A DNA stretch of 64,000 nt from the NCBI RefSeq assembly GCF_900115155.1, contig NZ_FOVM01000001.1:372001-436000 (forward strand), written 5' to 3'. Shown here in pieces: positions 51,842 to 62,409 of the stretch. Origin of the DNA: Mycetocola miduiensis (lineage in GTDB: Bacteria; Actinomycetota; Actinomycetes; Actinomycetales; Microbacteriaceae). Below the pieces are notes generated by a model. That model was given only the letters and a program-made list of their open reading frames with translations, had not been told where the DNA came from and did no database searches. Positions within the stretch are counted from its first letter, which is position 1. Every line of letters starts with the position of its first letter. Position numbers and translations under genes: made by a program.

Positions 51842-52174
51842 GAACAAGGAAGAGAAGCAAGCCGGCGACACCGGGCTGGATCGTGGCGTTCACCTATCTG
51901 CGGGACCAAAGGGTGCCCGAACATCATCGTCCGTTCAGATCTCGCGCCGAGTGCGGGCGTTGACCCGTACAGCCCCGAGTACCTCTACTTTGTCACGCTC
52001 CATGAACTGGGTCATGCGCTTGGGCTCGCGCATCCCACGAACCTTCTCCAGAGCACGGACCTGATGCGTTACGGCTGGAATCGAGCCAACGGAATAACCC
52101 CAGTGTTGTCGCACTACGACGTCGATCCCTCGCCTATCTCTTCTCCTGGGCTCTCAACGGGATGCCGCCGTTAG
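51842..52174 (+). pseudogene. 3' remnant of a metzincin (matrixin-like) metalloprotease gene
   Basis: The open frame after the type A stop encodes, from about 51890, ICGTKGCPNIIVRSDL, then VTLHELGHALGLAHP at 51994-52038, a complete HExxHxxGxxH zinc motif of metzincins, and DLMRYGW resembling the Met-turn region further on. It ends at TAG 52172-52174. There is no start codon, ribosome site, signal peptide or propeptide, so it is a 5'-truncated fragment. The breakpoint lies at or just after 51842 and probably marks where the oxidoreductase locus was joined. Confidence 0.7.
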
Positions 52175-52263
52175 CGCCGGGACGCAGCACCCTTGATAGC
52201 ACTTTCGACTGCTCGGCAGCTTGACACGGTGAGCGACTGACCACGTTCGCCGTGTGACGAAAG

Positions 52264-52296
52264 CGAAAAACCCCCGCTTGTCAGCGAGGGTTTCGG
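52264..52296 (-). terminator. Rho-independent terminator of tRNA-Ser(GCU)
   Basis: On the minus strand AACCCTCGCT, loop GACA and AGCGGGGGTT pair fully in RNA (one U-G wobble), followed by a T-run TTTTTCG. It lies directly downstream of the tRNA gene. Confidence 0.8.
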
Positions 52297-52299
52297 TGG

Positions 52300-52388
52300 C
52301 GGAGACGGCGGGATTTGAACCCGCGGTCCCCTTACGAGGACTCCACCTTAGCAGGGTGGTGCACTAGGCCGAACTATGCGACGTCTCC
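52300..52388 (-). tRNA. tRNA-Ser (anticodon GCU)
   Basis: An 89-base type II tRNA: acceptor GGAGACG/CGTCTCC with discriminator G, anticodon loop CTGCTAA containing GCT, long variable arm GAGTCCTCGTAAGGGGAC, and T-loop GGTTCAAATCC. No CCA is encoded. The metalloprotease remnant and the carbohydrate locus end close to its 3' side. Confidence 0.93.
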
Positions 52389-52458
52389 ATGCGCGACCGA
52401 CTGGCGGATGCACGGGCTTAATCATAACCGGCAAATCGCCAGCGACCGAATTGAGCGT

Positions 52459-53754
52459 TCAGTTGGCGACGGAACAGGTCTCGTCGAGGGCGGTCTGCCC
52501 CTGCAACCCCTCGATCACATCCGTTGTCGGAGTTGGAGCCGGCGTCGCACCCGGGGTCGTGCCCGGCGTGGAGCCTGGCGTCGTACCCGGTGCCGTAGAG
52601 GGCGTTGAAGGCGGGGTTGAAGGCGGGGTTGTCGGCGCGGTTGTCGGCGCCGGCGCGTCGGGGTTCTGCTCGACGCCCTCGCGCTCCGCAGTGGGATCGG
52701 GTAGGAACGGCTGGTCTGCGGCGATCCGTTCGAACAGTTCATCCGCGAGGTCCTGTAGCGGGATGACCCGGTTCGGGTTGTCGGGATCGTACATAACCGG
52801 GTACTGGATGAGATTCAGCTTGTCGAGGTCGATCGTCTGGAACGTGCGCGCCATGGCGACCATCTGGGTGGGGTTGGTCAGCGACGTGGACAGGTATACG
52901 TGCTCCGACGCCACCCGGGCAAGCGAGTAGAGCTTGGTCACATCCGTCAACGTGTCATCACTCTTGATCTTGCGGATCAGTGAGGAGATGTACTGCTGCT
53001 GGTTCGCGATCCGGGCGAGGTCGCTGCCGTCGCCGACGCCGTGACGGTTCCGGAGAAAGGCGAGCGCGGTCGCACCGGAGATGACACTGGTTCCCGCGGG
53101 CAGGTCGAGGCCGGAGAGGGGGTCCTTGATCGGGCCGGAGAGGCAGACCGGGACGCCGCCGACGGCATCCGTCATCTGGACGACGGAACCGAACGACATT
53201 TGCGCCGCATATTCGATGTCGAGTCCGGTCAAGTCCGAGACGGTCGCGACGACGCAGGCGAGACCGCCGCGTTCGAAGGCCGCGTTGAGCTGCAGCAGGC
53301 GCCGGGCTTCGTGGGTCTCTCCCGTTTCCGGGTCCGTGCAAGTCGGATGCGGGATGAGAAGGTCGCGCGGGAAGCTGACGACGACCGCCGTCGAGTGGTC
53401 TTCGGAAACATGCAGGAGCATGTTGACGTCGTTGAGCGTGACTTCCCGTTCCCCGAACGCGTTTCCCTGGGCCGGGTCGTTGTCTGCACCGACGACGAGG
53501 AGGTTGAACCCGCCTTCGAACGCGTCGATGTTCGGCACCGGTGGAAGCTCGGTGCTGTCCGGCCGGCTGATGTCGATGGCGTTGGAGTTCACGTTCGACG
53601 TGATGTCCCAGACCGCCCAGACGGCGACGGATGCTCCGCTCGCGAGAACGACGGCGAGGACGACCGCGACGCCGCGGAGCAGCGTCGACCAGGCGCTGTG
53701 GCGCGGCTGGCGCCCATGCTTGATCACCGTCCCAGCCGGTCTCGACCCGCTCAC
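52459..53754 (-). CDS. LytR-CpsA-Psr (LCP) family cell-wall ligase
   Basis: A 431-residue membrane-anchored enzyme: one N-terminal helix (GVAVVLAVVLASGASVAVWAVW), an extracellular LCP domain with conserved arginines in VVSFPRDLLIP and FLRNRHGVGDGSDLARIANQQQYI, and a Pro/Thr-rich low-complexity stretch (about residues 365-410) before a final Cys-containing end ETCSVAN. LCP proteins attach secondary polymers to peptidoglycan. A GTG start is used. It follows the paralogue at 53802 by 47 bases in the same direction. Confidence 0.9.
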   Translation of the reverse strand: MSGSRPAGTVIKHGRQPRHSAWSTLLRGVAVVLAVVLASGASVAVWAVWDITSNVNSNAIDISRPDSTELPPVPNIDAFEGGFNLLVVGADNDPAQGNAFGEREVTLNDVNMLLHVSEDHSTAVVVSFPRDLLIPHPTCTDPETGETHEARRLLQLNAAFERGGLACVVATVSDLTGLDIEYAAQMSFGSVVQMTDAVGGVPVCLSGPIKDPLSGLDLPAGTSVISGATALAFLRNRHGVGDGSDLARIANQQQYISSLIRKIKSDDTLTDVTKLYSLARVASEHVYLSTSLTNPTQMVAMARTFQTIDLDKLNLIQYPVMYDPDNPNRVIPLQDLADELFERIAADQPFLPDPTAEREGVEQNPDAPAPTTAPTTPPSTPPSTPSTAPGTTPGSTPGTTPGATPAPTPTTDVIEGLQGQTALDETCSVAN

Positions 53755-53801
53755 ACAGCCACTCTAGAGCGATCAGCCCGCAGTGGAATCCCCCGAAAGG
53801 A

Positions 53802-55103
53802 TTACTCGTTGCCCTTCGAGCAGGTGTAGTCGCCGGCCGTCTGGCCCTGCACCGACTTGTCGAGGACAACACCCGGTGCGCTTGCTTCGGTGGTCGGTGC
53901 CGTGGTGGGCGCTGTCGTGTCCTCTGGCGCAGGGGTCGTTCCCTCTGGCGTGGGGCTCGGCTGTGCCGGCTCCTGCGTTTCGTTCTCGGGCGCGTTGGGG
54001 TCGAGAACCGATCCTGGACCGGTCTCACCGCTGAGCGAGAGGGGCTCGTCGGTGGAGAGGGCGTCGAACAGTTCCTCAGCCGGCCCCTTGAGCGGGAGCA
54101 CACCTTCGTAGCCGTTGATGTCGCCGTACTCGGTCGGGTACTGCGCGAAGACCACCTGGTCGAGCGGGATGTCCTTCATCGCCATGGCAATGGAAACCAT
54201 CGTGTTGATGTTGGACAGGCTCGTCGATAGCGTCATGTTGCTCGCGGCCGCCTTGGCGATGCCGAAGAGCTTCGACGGGTTCGTCAGCGTCTCGCTGCTC
54301 TTCAGCGTGCGGACGAGTGAGGAGAGGAACACCTGCTGGTTGCTGATGCGGCCGAGGTCCGAACCGTCACCGACACCGTGACGGGTGCGCAGAAACTGGA
54401 GAGCCGACATGCCTTCGAGGGTGTGTGTTCCAGCGTCGAGGTAGGTCTGGGTGTAGTCATCCGCGATCGGTTCTGCGACACAGACATCCACGCCACCGAC
54501 AGCGGTGGACAGTTCGATGACTCCGTTGAACTGTACTTCTGCGGCGAACGGGATGCTCAGGCCGGTCAGTTTTTCGACGGTGAGGACGGTGCAGGCGAGG
54601 CCACCGTATGAGAGCGTCGTGTTGATCTTCTGCGCCGACATGGCGTTGTACGTTCCGCCGTCCTCCTTCGGGCAGGCGGGAATCGGAACGAACATGTCGC
54701 GGGGAAAACTGACAACGGTCGCAGACGAATGGTCCTCGGAGATGTGCAGGAGCATGGTTACGTCGTTGAGGACGGCGGTTTCTTTTTTAGGATCACCGAA
54801 GAGGTTGGCATCCTGACCCTGCCGGCTGTCGCTGCCGACCAGGAGGAGGTTTACCCCACCTTCGATGGCGTCGATGTCTGGGGCGGATACTCCGGGGGTC
54901 TCATTCGCGAGGGTGACCGGCGGAGCGACGCTCGACGCGATGTCCCACACGGCGTACGCAGCGATGGCGGATCCGCTGACCAGGACCACAGCGAGCACCG
55001 CAGCGACGAACCTGGCGATCACTCCCGCTGTGCTCGAGCGACGGAGCTGACCGTGCCGCACGGTCGACGAGGAACGCCGGTGGCGGCGGACAGGTTCGCT
55101 CAT
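53802..55103 (-). CDS. LytR-CpsA-Psr (LCP) family cell-wall ligase
   Basis: A 433-residue paralogue of the preceding protein with the same build: N-terminal helix (FVAAVLAVVLVSGSAIAAYAVWDIAS), LCP core with VVSFPRDMFVP and FLRTRHGVGDGSDLGRISNQQVFL, a Pro/Thr/Glu-rich region from about residue 370, and a C-terminal Cys in DYTCSKGNE. Both copies share the unusual tail, with a QGQTA motif before the final Cys, so they arose by tandem duplication. It lies 40 bases after tRNA-Ser(UGA) on the same strand. Confidence 0.9.
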   Translation of the reverse strand: MSEPVRRHRRSSSTVRHGQLRRSSTAGVIARFVAAVLAVVLVSGSAIAAYAVWDIASSVAPPVTLANETPGVSAPDIDAIEGGVNLLLVGSDSRQGQDANLFGDPKKETAVLNDVTMLLHISEDHSSATVVSFPRDMFVPIPACPKEDGGTYNAMSAQKINTTLSYGGLACTVLTVEKLTGLSIPFAAEVQFNGVIELSTAVGGVDVCVAEPIADDYTQTYLDAGTHTLEGMSALQFLRTRHGVGDGSDLGRISNQQVFLSSLVRTLKSSETLTNPSKLFGIAKAAASNMTLSTSLSNINTMVSIAMAMKDIPLDQVVFAQYPTEYGDINGYEGVLPLKGPAEELFDALSTDEPLSLSGETGPGSVLDPNAPENETQEPAQPSPTPEGTTPAPEDTTAPTTAPTTEASAPGVVLDKSVQGQTAGDYTCSKGNE

Positions 55104-55142
55104 GCAACGTTCCTTTCGGGGCGGGCAGGAGTGGGGTTACGG

Positions 55143-55227
55143 CGGAGGGCGTGGGATTCGAACCCACGAGACATTTCTGCCCACCAGTTTTCAAGACTGG
55201 CTCCATCGGCCGCTCGGACAGCCCTCC
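55143..55227 (-). tRNA. tRNA-Ser (anticodon UGA)
   Basis: An 85-base type II tRNA: acceptor GGAGGGC/GCCCTCC with discriminator G, anticodon loop TTGAAAA containing TGA, a long variable arm and T-loop GGTTCGAATCC. It lies between the HAD phosphatase gene and the LCP genes, all on the same strand as serS. Confidence 0.93.
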
Positions 55228-55323
55228 ATGCATACTGTCCAGAACAGCAGGCAACGCTCGATTGTAGCCGATGGGGACCCATCAAGACTGACAGGAAGGC
55301 CTGACAGGACACTGAACGCCGGG

Positions 55324-56124
55324 TCAGAGCGAGCGAAGAACCGGGACGAGCCCGTCCTCGTCAACGCTGCCGGTGACTTCGGTCGCCACGGCCTTCACTT
55401 CGTCAGGGGCTTGCCCCATCGCCACGGCGCGGCCCGCCCGTCCGGCCCACTCGAACATCTCGATGTCGTTGCGCCCATCCCCGACGGCGACGAGTCGCTC
55501 CTCCGGGATGTCGAGCCATTCGCGCACCCGCTCCAGCGCCGTCGACTTGTTCACACCGAGCGGCGCGATGTCGAGCCACGCTGTCCAGCCGATGGCGTAG
55601 GTGACCGAGTGCAGCCCCATCTTCTCGACGACCTCGAGGAAGTCGACTTCGTCGTGTTCGGGAGAGACGACGACCACGCGGGTGACGGGTTCGGAGAGCA
55701 GGTGCTCGAACTCGACCTCCTCGGCGTTCTCGAGGTTCCAGTCGGTCATTCCCTGGGTGTACCGACGGTATCCGCTCGGGTACTCGACCATGTACCGGCC
55801 GTCGGCGAGGTGCGACCGGATTCGGGTCAGCACCTCTCGAGGGTTGAAGGTCTCGATCAGGTGCCGGCGGTACCCGGTGGGTTCCGCATCGTCACGGCGC
55901 ATCACGAGGGCGCCGTTGGCGCAGACAACGTACTCCGGGCTGATGTCCAGCTGCTGCAGGACGTGATGCGTGGTCTCCCAGCTTCGCCCGGTCGCGAGCA
56001 TGAGGTGATGACCGCGAACGGATGCCGCTTGTGCGGCCTCGACGACGGCATCCGACATCGTGCCGTCTTCGTGCAGCAGCGTGCCGTCGATATCGAGGGC
56101 GACGAGCAGCCCGGTGCCGGTCAC
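55324..56124 (-). CDS. Cof-type HAD-superfamily hydrolase
   Basis: A 266-residue phosphatase. Motif I is [12 protein letters not shown] (nucleophile Asp), motif [12 protein letters not shown], motif III Lys in [15 protein letters not shown], and motif [19 protein letters not shown]. The cap domain lies between residues 85 and 185 (type IIB). Members act on sugar phosphates or nucleotides. Its start overlaps the serS stop by four bases, so it is co-expressed with seryl-tRNA synthetase. Confidence 0.9.
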   Translation of the reverse strand: MTGTGLLVALDIDGTLLHEDGTMSDAVVEAAQAASVRGHHLMLATGRSWETTHHVLQQLDISPEYVVCANGALVMRRDDAEPTGYRRHLIETFNPREVLTRIRSHLADGRYMVEYPSGYRRYTQGMTDWNLENAEEVEFEHLLSEPVTRVVVVSPEHDEVDFLEVVEKMGLHSVTYAIGWTAWLDIAPLGVNKSTALERVREWLDIPEERLVAVGDGRNDIEMFEWAGRAGRAVAMGQAPDEVKAVATEVTGSVDEDGLVPVLRSL

Positions 56125-57386
56125 AGCGGGGTAATGACGTCGAGCCCGCCGAGGTAGGGGCGCAACGCCTCGGGGACAAGAACGGAGCCGTCGGCCTGCT
56201 GGTGGGTTTCGAGCAGGGCGACCAGCCAGCGCGTGGTCGCGAGGGTGCCGTTGAGGGTGGCGACAGGCGTTGTTTTGCCGTCCTCCCCCGCCCGGTAGCG
56301 AGTGTTCAGCCGCCTGGCCTGGTACGTGGTGCAGTTCGAGGTGGAGGTGAGCTCGCGGTACGCATCCTGCGTCGGAACCCAGGCTTCGACGTCGTACTTG
56401 CGGGCAGCGCTCGAGCCGAGATCGCCTGCGGCGGTGTCGATCACGCGGTAACTGAGGCCGAGGGCCTGCAGCATGCTCTCCTGCCAGCCGAGCAGACGGA
56501 GGTGTTCCGCCTCAGCATCCTCCGGTGTCGTGTAGACGAACATCTCGAGTTTGTTGAACTGGTGCACACGGATGATGCCGCGGGTGTCCCGGCCGTATGA
56601 GCCGGCCTCCCTGCGGTAACAGGTGGACCATCCCGCGTACCGGATCGGGGCATCCGCGACGTCGATGATCTCGTCGGCGTGGTAGCCGGCGAGCGCCACC
56701 TCGCTCGTACCGGTGAGGTAGAGGTCGTCCGCCGGGAGGTAGTAGACCTCGTCGGCGTGTGCCCCGAGGAACCCGGTGCCTGCCATGATCTCCGGCTTCA
56801 CGAGCGTCGGGGTGATCAGCGGGATGAAACCCTCGGCGAGTGCGCGGTCGAGCGCCATGTTCATGACCGCGAGTTCGAGCCGCGCACCGATGCCGCGCAG
56901 GTAGTAGAAACGCGAACCGGAGACCTTGGTTCCGCGCTGCATGTCGATCGCACCGAGGAGTTCGCCGAGTTCGAGGTGGTCCTTGGGTTCGAAGTCGAAA
57001 GAGGGCTTCTCGCCCACCTCGCGCAGGATGATGAAGTCGTCTTCGCCGCCGGCCGGGACCCCGTCGAGGATAGGGTTCTGGATGGCGCCGACGATCTCGG
57101 TGAAGCGCGTTTCGGCATCCGTCACCTGCTGCTGGGCCTGTTTGACGCGGTCGGAGAGTCCCTTGGCCTCGGCGACGAGGGCGGCTTTCTCGTCTTTTGC
57201 GGCCTTCGCCACCCGCTTGCCGAACGCATTCTGCTCGGCGCGGAGCTCCTCAAACGACGTGATCGCGGCACGGCGGTCACGGTCTGCGTCGAGGGCCTGG
57301 TCGACGAGGTCGACCGGCGATCGCCTCGCCTCCTGCGAACGCCTGATGAGGTCTGGATTTTCGCGGAGGAGCACTGGATCAATCAC
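56121..57386 (-). CDS. serS: Seryl-tRNA synthetase
   Basis: A 421-residue class II synthetase. Residues 1-105 are the coiled-coil arm that grips the long variable arm of tRNA-Ser ([22 protein letters not shown] to [11 protein letters not shown]). Motif 2 is [33 protein letters not shown] and motif 3 is [20 protein letters not shown]. Length and motifs are canonical. A GTG start at 57386 gives the standard N-terminus. Two tRNA-Ser genes follow downstream on the same strand. Confidence 0.96.
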   Translation of the reverse strand: MIDPVLLRENPDLIRRSQEARRSPVDLVDQALDADRDRRAAITSFEELRAEQNAFGKRVAKAAKDEKAALVAEAKGLSDRVKQAQQQVTDAETRFTEIVGAIQNPILDGVPAGGEDDFIILREVGEKPSFDFEPKDHLELGELLGAIDMQRGTKVSGSRFYYLRGIGARLELAVMNMALDRALAEGFIPLITPTLVKPEIMAGTGFLGAHADEVYYLPADDLYLTGTSEVALAGYHADEIIDVADAPIRYAGWSTCYRREAGSYGRDTRGIIRVHQFNKLEMFVYTTPEDAEAEHLRLLGWQESMLQALGLSYRVIDTAAGDLGSSAARKYDVEAWVPTQDAYRELTSTSNCTTYQARRLNTRYRAGEDGKTTPVATLNGTLATTRWLVALLETHQQADGSVLVPEALRPYLGGLDVITPL

Positions 57387-57423
57387 GCGAGCAAGTCTAA
57401 CCGCGCACGGTACGGTTGCAGGT

Positions 57424-58395
57424 ATGAGCGAGTCCGGCCTCAAGCGGGCAGCGGTTGTGTACAACCCCATTCGGGTCGCCGGGGCAACGCTGCGGACGCT
57501 CATCGAGCCTGCAGCGGCCGAGGCCGGCTGGGGTGAAACGCTCTGGTTCGAGACGACAATCGACGACCCGGGCAAGGACGTGACCCGCGAGGCGGTACGT
57601 GCCGGTGCGGACATGGTCTTCGCCGCCGGCGGTGACGGCACCGTTCGTTCCGTCGCCGAGGGCCTTCGCGATTCCACGGCGGCTCTCGCCCTGCTCCCGT
57701 CCGGGACCGCCAACCTGCTCGCACGAAACCTCAACCTCCCCGTCGGCAACGTGCCCGACGCCATTGCGATCGCGTTCTCCGGTCGCACCCGCCACATCGA
57801 CCTCGGCATCGCCACGCTCAGCCGGGTCGACGGCACCATCGAAGAGCACGGATTCCTCGTCATGGCCGGCATGGGCATCGATGCCGACATCATGGCGAAC
57901 ACCAGCGAGACCCTCAAGCGAACCGTCGGATGGCTCGCTTACGTGGATGCCGGCATCCGCGTGATCCCGAGTGCCGGGCCGTTCCGCATCCGTTACCAGC
58001 TCGATGACAAGCCGAGCCACAGCGTCCACGTCTCCACGATCCTCTTCGGCAATTGCGGGACGCTCACGGGCGGGCTGGAGATGATGCCGGATGCCGTCGT
58101 CGACGACGGACTGCTCGACGTTGCGGTGCTGCAGTCGAAAGGCACGCTGGGGTGGATCGATATTTGGCGCAAACTGCGCTGGGAGAACGGGTTCCTGCGC
58201 CGGTCGAGCATCGGGCGGCGCATCATCCGGGCGACCTCGGGCAACGCATCCACGATCACCTACCTGCGCTCGAGCGGCATCACCGTGTCGCTCGACAAAC
58301 CCCGCGATGTGGAACTCGACGGCGATGGCTTCGGCGTGATCGCGGGTGTGCGGTTCACCGCGGATGCCGGGGCGCTCGCCGTGCGCGTGAGGTAG
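57424..58395 (+). CDS. Diacylglycerol/lipid kinase family protein
   Basis: A 323-residue DAGK/sphingosine-kinase-like enzyme. The N-terminal [10 protein letters not shown] and the glycine-rich ATP loop [16 protein letters not shown] (near residue 70) with [17 protein letters not shown] are diagnostic; DVELDGD near the C-terminus supports the fold. The substrate is probably a lipid such as diacylglycerol. It is divergent from serS with only 37 bases between the start codons, so the promoters must overlap. Confidence 0.88.
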   Translation: MSESGLKRAAVVYNPIRVAGATLRTLIEPAAAEAGWGETLWFETTIDDPGKDVTREAVRAGADMVFAAGGDGTVRSVAEGLRDSTAALALLPSGTANLLARNLNLPVGNVPDAIAIAFSGRTRHIDLGIATLSRVDGTIEEHGFLVMAGMGIDADIMANTSETLKRTVGWLAYVDAGIRVIPSAGPFRIRYQLDDKPSHSVHVSTILFGNCGTLTGGLEMMPDAVVDDGLLDVAVLQSKGTLGWIDIWRKLRWENGFLRRSSIGRRIIRATSGNASTITYLRSSGITVSLDKPRDVELDGDGFGVIAGVRFTADAGALAVRVR

Positions 58396-58403
58396 CGCCG
58401 TTC

Positions 58404-58640
58404 GTTGCTCGGTCGGTAATGGCCGCACAGCTCGCTGCTTGGTCGGCAATGGCTGGGTTTCGGCCGAAACTTCAGCCACTAACGACCGAGGTCCGCCGGT
58501 GGCGGCTCGGGGCATCCCTCCACAGGCCGGGAGCTCACAGCGACCGAAAGGTTTCGTTGCTTGGTCAGGAATGGCTGAACCGTACGCTGCTCGGTCGGCA
58601 ATGGCTGGATTTCGACTGAGACTTCAGCCACAAGCGACCG
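58404..58640. repeat. Cluster of palindromic repeat units upstream of the nuclease-like gene
   Basis: Two full units (58434-58490 and 58586-58640) and two half units (58404-58426 and 58555-58580) of the same element are present. A full unit runs GCTGCTYGGTCGGCAATGGC, TGG-TTTCG, a short centre, ACTTCAGCCAC and CGACCG. The outer ends (CTCGGTCG and CGACCGAG) and inner arms (TGGCTG and CAGCCA) are complementary, giving an imperfect hairpin of about 57 bases. Relatives occur at 59645-59738 and 5161-5235. Confidence 0.8.
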
Positions 58641-58726
58641 CACGGCGCGAAAAGTGAGCGCGCGGCGCCGCTTCGGTCCTGTGGACAGGGTGCGCAGCAT
58701 CCGTGCCGTTGCGGCATTCTCGAGCG

Positions 58727-59632
58727 GTGACTTTCCGTAAACCGTTGCCTCGGCCCCTACCGCGGGCGTTCGCCGTGGCTGATGCGTACGCTCACGGCTT
58801 TACTCGGGCTCAAATGCGGAATCGCTCGCTGGTTGCACCGTTCACCGGAACGCGGGTCGGTGCAGCAGAAGCGATACCGATCGAGCTGAGTTGCCGTGCG
58901 CTGGCCACGCGGATGCCGCCCGGTGCCGCATTCAGTCACTTCACCGCTGCGATCCTCCATGGGATGCCGCTCCCGCTGTCCGCGCTTGCCACGGTGGTCG
59001 ACGTGACAGTTCCCCGTCCGGCCCGGGCGACTCGTCGCCGTGGGACACGCGGGCACTCTGCCGTGCTCCCGGCATCCGACGTGGAGGTGGTCGCCGGCGT
59101 TCCCGTCACCACCGCCGAGCGCACGTGGTGCGACCTCGCGGCGTTGCTCGAGGTACCGGACCTGGTCGCTATCGCAGATTTTCTGCTCTGGCACGAGGCG
59201 CCGTTGTCGACACCGGAACGGCTGGCGGCCGCGGTTGAGGCGTATCCGTCGCGAATCGGGCGTCCCGCACTGCGGCGAGCGCTCTCGCTGGCGAGCGACC
59301 ATTCCCGTTCCCGTCCCGAATCGCTCGTGCGGGTCGACCTGGCACTCAGTCACCTGCCGACCCCTGAAGCCAACTATGAGGTGTACCTTCCGATCGCCCA
59401 CCGCACGGTGTATTTCGACCTCGCGTACCCGGAGTACAAGCTCGAGCTCGAGTACCACGGAGACCAGCACCGCACCGACGTCCGGCAGTGGCGGAGTGAC
59501 GTCCGTCGCGCGAACGACATCGGCGACGAGGGATGGCAGACGCTGCAGTTCACCGGCGACGATCTCACCGACCTGCCTGCGCTGCGGCGTCGGGTCGAGC
59601 GACGCCTCCGTTCGCTCGGTTGGAGCGGCTAA
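58727..59632 (+). CDS. DUF559/Vsr-fold nuclease-like protein with AbiEi-like N-terminus
   Basis: About 301 residues. The N-terminal part has a helical DNA-binding-like segment (VADAYAHGFTRAQMRNRSLVAPFTGTRVG), a central domain with VPVTTAERTWCDLAALLEVPDLVAIADFLL, and a C-terminal region YFDLAYPEYKLELEYHGDQHRTDVRQWRSDVRRANDIGDEGWQTLQFT, which is the DUF559/very-short-patch-repair nuclease-like fold (D, E-Y-DG-Q, R-D-R-N). Such proteins are frequent orphan genes in actinomycetes; biological role unknown. GTG starts at 58727 or 58703 are both possible. The gene is bracketed by palindromic-repeat clusters on both sides. Confidence 0.75.
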   Translation: MTFRKPLPRPLPRAFAVADAYAHGFTRAQMRNRSLVAPFTGTRVGAAEAIPIELSCRALATRMPPGAAFSHFTAAILHGMPLPLSALATVVDVTVPRPARATRRRGTRGHSAVLPASDVEVVAGVPVTTAERTWCDLAALLEVPDLVAIADFLLWHEAPLSTPERLAAAVEAYPSRIGRPALRRALSLASDHSRSRPESLVRVDLALSHLPTPEANYEVYLPIAHRTVYFDLAYPEYKLELEYHGDQHRTDVRQWRSDVRRANDIGDEGWQTLQFTGDDLTDLPALRRRVERRLRSLGWSG

Positions 59633-59644
59633 GCGCCGCGGCGC

Positions 59645-59738
59645 TCGCTTCTCGGCCACAAATGGCTGGAGCGGCCGCTGCTCGGTCGTCAGTGGCGACA
59701 CTTCGGCCAGAAGTCCAGCCATTTTCGACGAAGCAACG
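59645..59738. repeat. Palindromic repeat downstream of the nuclease-like gene
   Basis: AAATGGCTGGA (59660-59670) is mirrored by TCCAGCCATTTT (59714-59725), with GGCCGCTGCTCGGTCGTCAGTGGCG between; the latter is nearly identical to the copy read on the minus strand at 5.2 kb. It begins 13 bases after the stop codon of the nuclease-like gene. Confidence 0.75.
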
Positions 59739-59776
59739 AGCGGATGCTGCGCCCGGGCCGCCGTAAGCAGGACGCG

Positions 59777-61207
<1,431 letters not shown>

Positions 61208-61284
61208 TCATCGTGGCACGACGCGCAGAAAGGCCGTTGTGGGGCCGCAGACAGTCTGACTTGCGAGGAAGGCATCCGTCAATT

Positions 61285-61746
61285 TCAGGACAGCGGATGC
61301 CGCGACTCCCAGCGCGCCGCGGCAACGAAGACCGAGGCGAGAATCAAAGCCAGTCCGGCGAAGCTGAGGATGCCCACCGGCTTCAGCTGCCAACCGCCCC
61401 ACGACCCCGGACTGATCCCCTCCTGGAACCAGCCCCACGACATGGATACGACGCCGTCCTCATCCTCGTAGATCTCGTAGGCACTCTCCGGCATCGGCCC
61501 ACCCGATGAAAGATTTTGGACGATCATCATCCTGCGGAAGAAGCCGGCGTCCACCTCGATCGAGTCGGACATGCCGGCCTCGTCGAGTTGCCGACGCTCC
61601 TCGGCGGAGAGGGTCACTGCCGCCGTCGCCGCGTCGCTGCGGAGCAGAGCGTCCCCGACGGCAACAGCCAACCCACCGACGAGGAGGAGCGCGCCGAGCG
61701 CCGCGGTCAGCCCTGCGAGCCCCCACCGCCGGAGAGGCACCACCAT
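61285..61746 (-). CDS. Membrane protein of unknown function
   Basis: A 153-residue protein: helix 1 near the N-terminus (GLAGLTAALGALLLVGGLAVAVGDALL), an extracellular segment of about 75 residues rich in acidic and aromatic residues (EIYEDEDGVVSMSWGWF), and helix 2 (PVGILSFAGLALILASVFVAAA). No family is recognised. Its ATG overlaps the stop of the upstream gene (TGATG), indicating a two-gene operon of membrane proteins with the same helix-loop-helix layout. Confidence 0.6.
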   Translation of the reverse strand: MVVPLRRWGLAGLTAALGALLLVGGLAVAVGDALLRSDAATAAVTLSAEERRQLDEAGMSDSIEVDAGFFRRMMIVQNLSSGGPMPESAYEIYEDEDGVVSMSWGWFQEGISPGSWGGWQLKPVGILSFAGLALILASVFVAAARWESRHPLS

Positions 61747-62345
61747 CAGTCCGCCTGGTTCACGCTCGGGGCGAGGTCTGCCCCGTCGCCGAGAGGCCGG
61801 CGCTGCGGCCGCCACCGCCAGGCAGCGAAAAAGAACACGCCGAGAAGCGTCAGCAGTCCGGCCATCGCAAGGAGCGGGGAGAGCCCCCACGCGAGCTGGG
61901 CGGCCAGGATGTTCTCTTCCATCTCCGCCTGCGTGGCTCCGGACCCGTATGCCGCCCCGCCGAAGACCTGCCTGACCGACCAGCGAAACGCTCCGATTCC
62001 GCCGGCGACGAGCGCAACGCCGACAATCGTGAGTGCGATCAGGTAGGGGTTTCGCCAGGGCGACGCAGGGGCAGCCGGATGCTCGGATTCCTCGGAGGGA
62101 TGCTCGCCAGCGGTTGCGTCGACCGGCCCGAACATGTCGTCCGCCCAGGCAGTTGGCGACGGCTCAGCGGCGGCTCGCCCCTCGACCGGCGGGACGCGTC
62201 GCACGATCGGTTGAGGCACGGGGGTGATCGGTTCGGGGACGGGACGGACGCGCGAATCAGCGTCGGCAGCAGGGTCCTGCGAGGCCGGGTCGAAGCCGCG
62301 CTGAAATTCCGGGCTGTAGCGGGGATCGAAACCTGCGCGGTCCAT
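61746..62345 (-). CDS. Membrane protein with long cytoplasmic proline-rich N-terminus
   Basis: A 199-residue protein: residues 1-95 are hydrophilic, Pro/Asp-rich and probably disordered; then helix 1 (YLIALTIVGVALVAGGIGAFRW), an extracellular loop, and helix 2 (SPLLAMAGLLTLLGVFFFAAWRW) with a basic tail. The loop and second helix resemble those of the next protein, so the pair may be distant duplicates. Function unknown. Confidence 0.6.
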   Translation of the reverse strand: MDRAGFDPRYSPEFQRGFDPASQDPAADADSRVRPVPEPITPVPQPIVRRVPPVEGRAAAEPSPTAWADDMFGPVDATAGEHPSEESEHPAAPASPWRNPYLIALTIVGVALVAGGIGAFRWSVRQVFGGAAYGSGATQAEMEENILAAQLAWGLSPLLAMAGLLTLLGVFFFAAWRWRPQRRPLGDGADLAPSVNQAD

Positions 62346-62409
62346 CCGATGCTCCTTCGACGATACGGATGTCTGGAGCCTAGCGAACCGCGGCAGTCGC
62401 GGCGAGTGG

